This document shows positions 1 to 5,829 of a stretch of DNA of 13,850 nucleotides, in pieces. Each line of letters begins with the position of its first letter. Position 1 is the first letter of the stretch. Below the pieces are notes generated by a model. That model did no database searches. It had not been told where the DNA came from and saw only the letters and a list, made by a program, of their open reading frames with translations. Location: the NCBI GenBank assembly GCA_030591125.1, contig JAUVBP010000006.1:1-13850 (forward strand), read 5' to 3'. Made by a program: the position numbers and the translations under genes. This DNA is from Candidatus Woesearchaeota archaeon. GTDB taxonomy: Archaea; Nanobdellota; Nanobdellia; Woesearchaeales; UBA11576.

Positions 1-445
1 ATCCTCGAACCTGAGTGGGTGCAATAGGGATCTTGCAGAGTATAAGTTCAATCTCAACAAGACCATGAGGACGTTGAACACGACGACGCAGGACATCCGC
101 AGGTATGATGAGCTATACACAACAAAGGCGGATGAGCTTAAGACCACACAGAGCTCTCTTGATGAGACTGCAAACACGCTCCAGTCCACTAAACTGTCGC
201 TCCAGGAAGAGACTGCACTCAAGAACAAGTACAAGCAGGATTTCAATGACCAGCTTGAGATAACAAGGGACCTTGAGGAGCAGAATTCCATACTGACATC
301 ACAGAAAGCACAGCTGGAGAATGAAGTCCTTGATTATAGGCAGAACGAGGACAATACAGAGAGCTGTATCAACACTTTCCTCGCGGATTATGATGCGGGC
401 CTGACACAGGCAATGAAGGATGATGCTGATGACTGCAAGCCCTGA
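1..445 (+). CDS. Coiled-coil protein, 5'-truncated by window edge
   Basis: The reading frame is open from base 2 to the TGA at 443-445, with no stop before the first in-frame ATG at 65, so the true start very probably lies outside the window and about 147 residues are visible. The visible part is almost wholly polar and heptad-like, rich in Glu, Gln, Lys, Asn, Thr and Leu (for example DELKTTQSSLDETANTLQST), which predicts a long alpha-helical coiled coil. It ends in a short acidic tail with two Cys (ESCINTF and DDCKP) that could pair in an oxidising compartment. No enzymatic motif, signal peptide or membrane segment is visible in this part; an N-terminal anchor could lie upstream. It is on the same strand as the MoxR set, 113 bases ahead of it, but whether it belongs to the operon is unclear. 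The family is not recognised. Confidence 0.7.
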   Translation, partial: SSNLSGCNRDLAEYKFNLNKTMRTLNTTTQDIRRYDELYTTKADELKTTQSSLDETANTLQSTKLSLQEETALKNKYKQDFNDQLEITRDLEEQNSILTSQKAQLENEVLDYRQNEDNTESCINTFLADYDAGLTQAMKDDADDCKP

Positions 446-487
446 TCAAGATGAATGATGTGCTATGTATGGTGTGCGTAAGATATC

Positions 488-572
488 ATGTGTGCGATAA
501 TATGCGAAATATAGCCATGTGTGAGATAATATGAGAGATATAGCATGAGTGAGACGATATGAGTGAGATAAA
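488..572 (+). repeat. Degenerate 14-bp tandem repeat carrying repeated start sites
   Basis: Six successive units of 14-15 bases each begin with ATG, at 488, 502, 517, 531, 545 and 559. Examples are atgtgtgagataat (517-530), atgagagatatagc (531-544), atgagtgagacgat (545-558) and atgagtgagataaa (559-572). Alternate units are more alike, giving a 28-29 base higher-order period (487-515 and 516-544). A weaker copy may begin at 469. The last unit is the start codon and first codons (MSEI) of the downstream membrane protein gene. Several units contain GTGAG, part of the archaeal SD consensus GGTGA, a few bases before the next ATG. Confidence 0.75.
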
Positions 573-1338
573 AAGACTTTTCAGGGAATTGCATTATGAA
601 GTGTTCAAGATATCATTCTTGCACGCAGTGGCAGACTCAGTCATATTCTTCATGGTAGCATTGAACGGGACAACGCTCTTGAACCTCAAGTACTACTTCG
701 CGCTCGGCGCATCTTTTGTCTTCCTTTTCGCTGATATCACATATCGTATGAAAAAGACAACCTTCAGGCAGATAGAGGAGAAGAACCCCCAGATAAGGGA
801 CATCCTCCGGACTGCCCGGGACTGTGAAGACGAGACTGACTTCATGGTCCTTGCCATGTTCGAAGAGCTCATACAGAAGATGAAGAGCGTCTCTGCAGGA
901 TCCCTGATCGACCCCCGGAACCTGCTTGTCAAGACTGTCGTGCTCTGCATGCTCAGCTTCTCCATAATACTGCTGGCGTCAAACAATATCCACGTCCCAA
1001 AGTCGGTATTCGATCCCGGCACATACTATAAATGGTTCTCTAACCCTGGCAAGGAAAGGCTTGATTTCTATACTGTCGAGTTCAATGAGAGTGATGATCT
1101 ATTATATGGGGATCCGAACCTTGCTGATCTGGGCAATAAGACATTGGAATTGCACATCAACCCGTCCATAAATGAGATGAACTTCGACACTGTCAAGGAG
1201 CCTGAAGAGAAGGAGTTCGAGAGAGGGACATTTCCCGGAGAGATAGCTGCAGTGTCTGACGCGTCAAGCGAAGAGAAGCTGCCTAAGGAGTCAAAGATCG
1301 CAATCGCTTATAATCTTAAATTAAAAGAGGTCTCATGA
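559..1338 (+). CDS. Membrane protein of archaeal MoxR/DUF58 operons (DUF7502-like)
   Basis: This 259-residue protein has three predicted membrane helices at about residues 15-35, 43-61 and 122-142. A cytoplasm-like helical block lies between the second and third, and a polar tail of about 115 residues follows the last helix. The block EEKNPQIRDILRTARDCED (73-91) followed by a phenylalanine-rich helix and SVSAGSLIDPR (110-120) closely resembles, from memory, membrane proteins encoded beside MoxR in haloarchaea (Pfam DUF7502); this match is from recall, not a search. The role is unknown; presumably it is the membrane partner of the MoxR/DUF58 pair downstream. The tail is acidic and may lie outside the cell. 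ATG 559 is chosen because it is the last of a ladder of repeated ATGs and the only one that opens into the long frame. Its TGA overlaps an ATG (ATGA at 1335-1338). Confidence 0.85.
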   Translation: MSEIKRLFRELHYEVFKISFLHAVADSVIFFMVALNGTTLLNLKYYFALGASFVFLFADITYRMKKTTFRQIEEKNPQIRDILRTARDCEDETDFMVLAMFEELIQKMKSVSAGSLIDPRNLLVKTVVLCMLSFSIILLASNNIHVPKSVFDPGTYYKWFSNPGKERLDFYTVEFNESDDLLYGDPNLADLGNKTLELHINPSINEMNFDTVKEPEEKEFERGTFPGEIAAVSDASSEEKLPKESKIAIAYNLKLKEVS

Positions 1339-1418
1339 CAATAAGATTCAGGAACACCTCAAGGAATAAAAAAAGGAATAATAAAAGGAATAATAAAATC
1401 ACACTAAACGGAGGATAA
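1335..1418 (+). CDS. Possible 27-codon basic mini-ORF
   Basis: A short frame starts at the ATG that overlaps the stop of the membrane protein gene (ATGA, 1335-1338) and ends with TAA at 1416-1418, four bases before the moxR ATG. It would encode a very basic, Asn-rich peptide beginning MTIRFRNTSRNKK and continuing with RNNK repeats produced by the 12-bp repeat inside it. The ATGA overlap is a typical translational coupling arrangement, and the frame stays open across the whole gap. Against it: no own SD is needed or clearly seen, the content is low-complexity, and a leader of this length can be open by chance. If translated, it could simply carry ribosomes to the moxR start rather than make a working peptide. 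Confidence 0.3.
   Translation: MTIRFRNTSRNKKRNNKRNNKITLNGG
1361..1396 (+). repeat. 12-bp perfect/near-perfect tandem repeat, three copies
   Basis: Three units follow one another: aaggaataaaaa (1361-1372), aaggaataataa (1373-1384) and aaggaataataa (1385-1396). They lie in the gap between the membrane protein gene and moxR. Each unit contains AAGGA, a weak SD-like core, and the period is a multiple of three so the frame of the mini-ORF across the gap is kept. It may have arisen by replication slippage. Confidence 0.8.
1410..1415 (+). promoter_or_regulatory. Shine-Dalgarno site of moxR
   Basis: GGAGGA lies seven bases before the ATG at 1423. It matches the archaeal 16S anti-SD core and supports this ATG as the moxR start. 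Confidence 0.8.
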
Positions 1419-1422
1419 GAAA

Positions 1423-2382
1423 ATGCCCGCAGTCCATCTACAACAAGTACACAACATAAAGAACATGTTCACTAACCTGAGGACGGAGATAGGAAAAGTC
1501 ATCGTAGGACAGGATGAAGTCGTGAATCAGATACTCGTCGCAATAATGTGCGATGCCAACGCACTGCTTGAGTCCTACCCAGGATTAGGGAAGACGCTCA
1601 TGATCAAGACACTGTCGGAGATCATGGATCTCAAGTTCGCCAGGATACAGTCGACTCCGGACCTGATGCCATCTGACATAACCGGGACATACATTCTCGA
1701 GGAGAAGAAGGGTGGAGAGAAGCAGTTCAGGTTCCAGCAAGGACCATTGTTCGCGAATATAGTGCTCACAGACGAGATCAATAGAGCAACACCGAAGACA
1801 CAGTCAGCGTTGCTGGAAGCGATGCAGGAGAAACAGGTCACTGTAGGAAACACCACATTCAAGCTCGACCTGCCATTCTTCGTATTGGCTACACAGAACC
1901 CTATCGACCAAGAGGGAACATACCCTCTTCCAGAGGCGCAGACAGACAGGTTCCTCCTGAAGATAAAGGTAGATTATCCTTCTGAAAAGGATGAGCTTGA
2001 GATCGTAGATAAATACGCGACACATACAGCACCTCCAAAAGTCAAGAAGTTCATGTCAAAGGACTCCCTGCTCAATCTCCAGAAATATGCGCGACAGGTG
2101 CCGATATCAGAAGACCTCCGTAAGAAGGTCGTGTCGCTCGTCAACAAGACAAGATCAGATAAGGATCTCATAGAATATGGAGCATCGCCAAGGGCATCGA
2201 TAGGGCTTGTGCTTGCATCAAAAGCCCATGCACTTGTGAACGGCAGGACGTATGTCTCTATGGATGACGTGAAGAAGATGTCATACCCTGTCCTTCGGCA
2301 CAGGATAATACTCAGCTTCAAGGCAGAGCGGGAAGGAAGGACAACAGATGATGTGATAACACAGCTGTTGCAGAAGCTCTAA
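1423..2382 (+). CDS. MoxR-family AAA+ ATPase
   Basis: A 319-residue AAA+ ATPase of full family length. The P-loop is SYPGLGKT (51-58), Walker B with the following catalytic Glu is VLTDE (114-118), and it runs into the MoxR signature DEINRATPKTQSALLEAMQE (117-136). Sensor 1 is the Asn of ATQNP (N159). The LPEAQTDRF segment (169-177) is another family hallmark, and sensor 2 is the Arg in GASPR (R257). The first P-loop Gly is Ser here; MoxR proteins often vary at this site, so activity is expected. Known members form ATP-driven hexameric rings that act as chaperones for metal-cofactor insertion or complex assembly, usually with a von Willebrand A/DUF58 partner. Here that partner is the next gene, 31 bases downstream. 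A GGAGGA SD supports the start. The client is not identified by context; the convergent ferritin-like gene is only a weak hint. Confidence 0.97.
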   Translation: MPAVHLQQVHNIKNMFTNLRTEIGKVIVGQDEVVNQILVAIMCDANALLESYPGLGKTLMIKTLSEIMDLKFARIQSTPDLMPSDITGTYILEEKKGGEKQFRFQQGPLFANIVLTDEINRATPKTQSALLEAMQEKQVTVGNTTFKLDLPFFVLATQNPIDQEGTYPLPEAQTDRFLLKIKVDYPSEKDELEIVDKYATHTAPPKVKKFMSKDSLLNLQKYARQVPISEDLRKKVVSLVNKTRSDKDLIEYGASPRASIGLVLASKAHALVNGRTYVSMDDVKKMSYPVLRHRIILSFKAEREGRTTDDVITQLLQKL

Positions 2383-2413
2383 GCGACCTGGAGGGCATCA
2401 CGCACATCCCAAA

Positions 2414-3286
2414 ATGGTCATAGACATATCATTCCTAAAGCAGCTGGACAGGTTCGACGTAATCCTCAAGAAGAGGGTACTCTCTAACTATGCCGGATCA
2501 AGGCAGTCAAAGACATATGGGTCCGGACTGGTCTTCTATGACTATAAGGACTATGTGCCGGGAGATGATTACAGGGCAATCGACTGGAAGCTGTACGCAA
2601 GGACTGATGAGTTCTATGTGCGAAGGTATGAAGAAGAGCGTAACATGCGCATCCATGTGGTGATCGACGCATCAGCTTCCATGAACTTCGGGACAAAGAC
2701 AAAGAAGTTTGAGTATGCATCGATGGTTGGCCTCGGTTTCTGCTACATGGCGCTGAGGAACAACGAGAGCTTCGAGGTGAGCACTTTCGCCGAGGACCTC
2801 GAGATATTCAAGGCAAAGAAAGGGATGAACAAGCTCATCGGTGTCGTAGACACACTAAATAAGATAACTCCGAAAGGACACTCTAATTTCGGCCAGAGCC
2901 TTGAGAAGTACAAGAACGCCATCAAGACAAAATCCATGATTGTGATAATATCAGATTTTCTCTTCGATCCGGATGAGTTGCGGGATACTCTGGACAGGTA
3001 CAAGAAGAGCGAGGTCATAGTGGTGCAGGTGTTGGACTCTTCTGAGAGAGAGCTTGCACTTGAGGGAGATGTCATACTTGATGATTCAGAGAGCCATTCC
3101 AAGATGCGCACATTCATAAGCAACAGGGTGATCGAGAGCTATTCAGAGAAGCTCCTGGACCACATATATGGATTGAAGAAGATCTGTGACTCGTCGAATG
3201 CAAAGTTCCTCTCAGTCTCGACGGAAACTCCTATATTCGAGGCGTTCTACTCGCTTTTTGGAAATGCAGATGATGTCATAGTATAG
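2414..3286 (+). CDS. DUF58 protein with von Willebrand A-like fold
   Basis: A 290-residue protein with the DUF58 signature around residues 36-72: GSG, then DYVPGDDYRAIDWKLYART (46-64). A von Willebrand A-like region follows, with a MIDAS metal site DASAS (D85, S87, S89) and a second acidic strand VIISDF (D181). It lacks membrane helices, so it is probably cytoplasmic or peripheral. DUF58 proteins are partners of MoxR ATPases; the MIDAS is thought to bind a client or partner through a metal ion. The N-terminus (SFLKQLDRFDVILKKRV) looks typical for archaeal members, which supports ATG 2414; no other in-frame start exists between the moxR stop and this codon. A GGAGGG lies at 2390-2395, but 18 bases from the ATG is longer than usual spacing. 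The gene ends the plus-strand set; the membrane-bound BatA-type vWA genes often found downstream in bacteria are absent. Confidence 0.95.
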   Translation: MVIDISFLKQLDRFDVILKKRVLSNYAGSRQSKTYGSGLVFYDYKDYVPGDDYRAIDWKLYARTDEFYVRRYEEERNMRIHVVIDASASMNFGTKTKKFEYASMVGLGFCYMALRNNESFEVSTFAEDLEIFKAKKGMNKLIGVVDTLNKITPKGHSNFGQSLEKYKNAIKTKSMIVIISDFLFDPDELRDTLDRYKKSEVIVVQVLDSSERELALEGDVILDDSESHSKMRTFISNRVIESYSEKLLDHIYGLKKICDSSNAKFLSVSTETPIFEAFYSLFGNADDVIV

Positions 3287-3325
3287 TTGCCGTATTGAAC
3301 AGTACGTAAGGTAAATCTCAGTCTA

Positions 3326-3868
3326 TCAGTCTTCTGGTACAACGTCAGGTGTCTTTGGGTTATCCTTATCTGGCAGGTTCTCATCAGTGGGCAAGGATCC
3401 GAAGACAAAGAACCCAAGCTCTGTTATCTCACGCTTATGCACCACTTCATCTGCAGCTATCTTCTCGAATAGCATCTTCAATCCAGGATCAGGCTCTTTC
3501 TCTGCAAGATCAAGATAGAGGTCCTTTGCCTTCTCTTCCATCTCCCTTGCCTTGTTGAAAGCCTCCCTAAGTTCCCGGTCATGCTCCTTGAAGTGCGTCT
3601 TGTCCTCTTTGGTGAATACTGGGACATCTATATGGATGTCCATGAATGCTGCAACACTCTTCTGCATCTTATCCTTATCTCCCTTAGAATAAGCATCAAG
3701 GAGATCTGTCAAGACCTTCTTGTGCTCTTTCTCTGCCTTTATCAGAAATTCGAACAGCTCTATGGCCCTTGGGTGCGTGCTCTTGGCCTGACAATCCTTA
3801 TAGAACTCAAGACCTTTCTCCTCAAGGTCTATTGCAAACCTTATCCATTTCAATATCTCATCTGACAT
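3326..3868 (-). CDS. Ferritin-like di-iron protein (rubrerythrin-type domain only)
   Basis: A 180-residue protein made of a four-helix ferritin-like domain with two symmetrical half-sites. The first has E17 six residues before Y23 and the ExxH pair E46/H49. The second has E112 six residues before Y118 and the ExxH pair E141/H144. These six residues match the di-iron ligand pattern of rubrerythrin and related erythrin proteins. The C-terminal rubredoxin domain with its CxxC pairs is missing; instead there is an acidic, Pro-rich tail of about 25 residues. Possible roles are peroxide reduction, iron handling or another oxidoreductase function; the electron donor would have to be a separate protein. 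The start has a strong GAGGTG SD (3876-3881 on the plus strand). It is the last gene of the minus-strand set, 61 bases after the six-helix membrane protein, and converges with the DUF58 gene. Confidence 0.9.
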   Translation of the reverse strand: MSDEILKWIRFAIDLEEKGLEFYKDCQAKSTHPRAIELFEFLIKAEKEHKKVLTDLLDAYSKGDKDKMQKSVAAFMDIHIDVPVFTKEDKTHFKEHDRELREAFNKAREMEEKAKDLYLDLAEKEPDPGLKMLFEKIAADEVVHKREITELGFFVFGSLPTDENLPDKDNPKTPDVVPED

Positions 3869-3875
3869 GTGATTA

Positions 3876-3881
3876 CACCTC
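3876..3881 (-). promoter_or_regulatory. Shine-Dalgarno site of ferritin-like gene
   Basis: On the minus strand GAGGTG lies seven bases before the ATG at 3868-3866. It matches the archaeal anti-SD and fixes the start. The gap upstream (3882-3929) is A/T-rich, with an AAAAAATAGATAAA tract at the end of the preceding gene, but no promoter can be named with confidence. Confidence 0.75.
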
Positions 3882-3929
3882 GTTAAAGCTGTTGATTGCA
3901 GTAGAAATTGTGTGTTGGGTCTGCTTTAT

Positions 3930-4892
3930 CTATTTTTTCCCATTCTTAAGGCAATATTCCTGGGATGTCTTGAACAGCATCACCCTTGCGAAAACGAATG
4001 CAGGCATCAGGATGAGAATTCCCATGATCACAAGCAGGAATGCATCACCCTTTATGAACGGAAGTTTCAGGAACCTGTCGATCACAAAGAACAATGCGAA
4101 TAGGAACAGTACTGTCTGGATCACCTGCGGGAACTTCCGTACACCATACACAAATGCTGTCCTGACGTTCAGGTAAGGATGCCTGGTAGTTATGGTGTAG
4201 CTCAGGGCGCCGAAATACCATGTGATGCACACGAACAGCAGGAAGATGAAGTTCAGCACTGTCTCGCTCATGAGCGGCGCCATGCTGGTCTTCACTGAGA
4301 ACAACAACCGTACTGAGAGGAATATCCAGGTTATGGAGATGAGATAGAACGGTATCGACTGGAGTGCGAAGTTCTTCCAGAACATGAAGAAGTGCTGGTG
4401 CTTCTCTCCTGCAGCTATCTTATGCGATATGAACCATATTATCCCCTGGAATATCACCCACAGGACAAATGTCACAGCGATCATCAATGCTATGAACTTG
4501 AATATGATGTTCAGATGGTACAGGAATTCTGTGTTCTGCGACAGTCCTGAAAGCCCCGAAGTGACCTGGGCAGTCTCATCATATATATTGGTCAGTCCGC
4601 CAGTAAGCTCACCAGCGATGCGCATCACTGCCTCAAGATGCTCGAACAGCAATATCTGTATTATCGTCATGAACCCGCTCACGCCTACCAGGAAGATAAA
4701 TTCAAGGAAGACGCACAGCAGCACAAGAGGCCAGTGCCTGAGCCAGGCGAAGAAAGAATCACCGACTATCTTGAACAGTCTCGAGCCGTATATATCGTCG
4801 AGGACAGATCTTGCGATTGTCTTGACAGATTCTCTTTTCGCAGTCTTCTTTTGTTTTCTCATCATTGCAGGCTCTTCATCACTATCATTCAT
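3930..4892 (-). CDS. Six-helix membrane protein of unknown function
   Basis: About 320 residues. A charged N-terminus of about 50 residues (acidic then strongly basic, with RKQKKTAKRES) is followed by predicted membrane helices at about residues 55-84, 128-156, 181-200, 212-236, 258-275 and 284-306. A polar loop between the first and second helices (about 85-127) contains Gly/Ser/Thr-rich sequence. No transporter or enzyme motif is recognised. Two adjacent starts are possible, GTG at 4895 and ATG at 4892; ATG is preferred and the difference is one residue. A weak AAGGA lies 12-16 bases upstream at the end of the preceding gene, which ends about 15 bases before. The position directly after a Cys-rich membrane-anchored protein and the giant surface protein suggests a shared role at the cell envelope, but this is inference from gene order. 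Confidence 0.8.
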   Translation of the reverse strand: MNDSDEEPAMMRKQKKTAKRESVKTIARSVLDDIYGSRLFKIVGDSFFAWLRHWPLVLLCVFLEFIFLVGVSGFMTIIQILLFEHLEAVMRIAGELTGGLTNIYDETAQVTSGLSGLSQNTEFLYHLNIIFKFIALMIAVTFVLWVIFQGIIWFISHKIAAGEKHQHFFMFWKNFALQSIPFYLISITWIFLSVRLLFSVKTSMAPLMSETVLNFIFLLFVCITWYFGALSYTITTRHPYLNVRTAFVYGVRKFPQVIQTVLFLFALFFVIDRFLKLPFIKGDAFLLVIMGILILMPAFVFARVMLFKTSQEYCLKNGKK

Positions 4893-4907
4893 CACTATGG
4901 TCTTTCC

Positions 4908-5624
4908 TTATGTCCTTACTCCTGCGGCTTTTGCTGCAGACACGCATCTCTCCTGAGTGTAAGGCTCTTCTGCCTCAACCATGAATCCGCAGACTTCAGG
5001 ATCCCTGTCTTTTTCTGCAATCTTGAACAGGCAATGGTTCTCTGAGAACTCCCCATCCCCTGAGGTCATCTCAAAACATATTTCCATATCGCTGGTGTCA
5101 AGAGCTATGTTGAAGAGGCATTCATCTATATCAGCCGCAAGACCAAGTCTGAAACAGGTATCAATATCCAGGAACTCCTCTGCAATCCAGTTCAGGCAGT
5201 CATCCTTCATCTGCGTGTCAACAATACCTAAGCAATAATCCGGATTCGTGTTCTTCTCGGCAAGCGCAGCGAAACAATCGTCCTCTGAACCATATTCCCC
5301 TTGCGATACGTATTGCGTGCAATATCCCGGTCTTGCCATGGTGCCTCCTGCACCTGCTTCTGTCATGTCAGGTCTCGAAGGTGGCGCAGGGCCTGCTGCG
5401 GCCTCTATGTATACTTCTTCTGATGTGTTCATATATGAATAGATCCCGATCGCTATGACAAGAATCCCTATTATTGCCAATATGGGAATCATCATCTTGT
5501 GATCCATCACGTGATGCAGCTTCTGCTCACCTTTGATCGTGGGCCTGATGGGCTTATCAGGATCAGGTTCCGGCAGTACACCTAGATCATCAAGCCTCTT
5601 TTCGATGCGTGTCTCTTTTTTCAT
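4908..5624 (-). CDS. Single-pass membrane protein with repeated Cys motif
   Basis: A 238-residue protein with a charged cytoplasmic N-terminus (1-42), one membrane helix (about 43-65), a Pro/Ala/Gly-rich spacer and a Cys-rich external domain (about 100-230). That domain has ten Cys at 102, 117, 131, 143, 157, 169, 183, 198, 212 and 227, spaced 12-15 apart. The units read like DxC...IA......D...C (for example DDCLNWIAEE, DECLFNIALD, NHCLFKIAEK), a helical repeat I associate with DPANN surface proteins. The even number and spacing suggest five disulfides holding a stack of short helix pairs. The acidic faces (many D/E) could bind cations or a partner. No clear SD precedes ATG 5624; the upstream 48-residue gene ends 17 bases before, so coupling is possible. 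It sits two genes after the giant surface protein and is a candidate anchor or partner for it. Confidence 0.85.
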   Translation of the reverse strand: MKKETRIEKRLDDLGVLPEPDPDKPIRPTIKGEQKLHHVMDHKMMIPILAIIGILVIAIGIYSYMNTSEEVYIEAAAGPAPPSRPDMTEAGAGGTMARPGYCTQYVSQGEYGSEDDCFAALAEKNTNPDYCLGIVDTQMKDDCLNWIAEEFLDIDTCFRLGLAADIDECLFNIALDTSDMEICFEMTSGDGEFSENHCLFKIAEKDRDPEVCGFMVEAEEPYTQERCVSAAKAAGVRT

Positions 5625-5641
5625 CTTATCTTTGTCTTATA

Positions 5642-5788
5642 TTATGCTGATGTGACTCCGGTCTTCTTTACCAGGTCATCATCTTCGAGCTCCCTGAAAT
5701 ATTCAAAACCCACTTCCTTGTCCTTACCTGCCAGGTCTGCTGGTATTGGATCGGTTGTTGTTGTGTTGGTGTCATTCTGTTGGATCAT
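5642..5788 (-). CDS. 48-residue acidic small protein
   Basis: A short gene between the giant surface protein (41 bases upstream) and the Cys-rich membrane protein (17 bases downstream). The predicted product begins MIQQNDTNTTTTDPIPAD and ends KKTGVTSA, with an acidic, aromatic core GFEYFRELEDDDLVKK. The first half is Asn/Thr-rich and likely disordered; there is no signal peptide or membrane helix. The ATG at 5788 is chosen over a GTG at 5827 because GGAGG lies five bases before it, the best SD in this strand's set. The GTG start would add 13 residues and has no SD. Such strong translation signals argue that the gene is real. Function unknown; it may be a cytoplasmic adaptor for the neighbouring envelope proteins. 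Confidence 0.7.
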   Translation of the reverse strand: MIQQNDTNTTTTDPIPADLAGKDKEVGFEYFRELEDDDLVKKTGVTSA

Positions 5789-5793
5789 CAAGT

Positions 5794-5798
5794 CCTCC
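5794..5798 (-). promoter_or_regulatory. Shine-Dalgarno site of the 48-residue gene
   Basis: GGAGG on the minus strand (CCTCC on the plus strand), five bases from the ATG at 5788-5786. It decides the start of this small gene in favour of the ATG rather than the GTG further upstream. Confidence 0.75.
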
Positions 5799-5829
5799 TG
5801 TAGCCCTGCAGACTTCCTATGCAACACAG

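Noticed and set aside
451-534. 27-codon frame starting just after the coiled-coil gene, with four Cys
   Set aside because: Most of it is made of the 14-bp repeat and no SD is visible; it is described as part of the repeat ladder rather than as a gene.
1423-2382. Ser in place of the first P-loop Gly of MoxR as a sign of inactivity
   Set aside because: MoxR proteins often vary at this position, and Walker B, sensor 1 and sensor 2 residues are all intact.
3287-3325. Terminator between the convergent operons
   Set aside because: The 39-base gap has only a weak possible CGTA/TACG stem and no T-run on either strand.
4384-4956. 190-codon open frame on the plus strand
   Set aside because: Antisense to the six-helix membrane protein, which has clear membrane helices; the plus-strand product looks random and spans a gene boundary.
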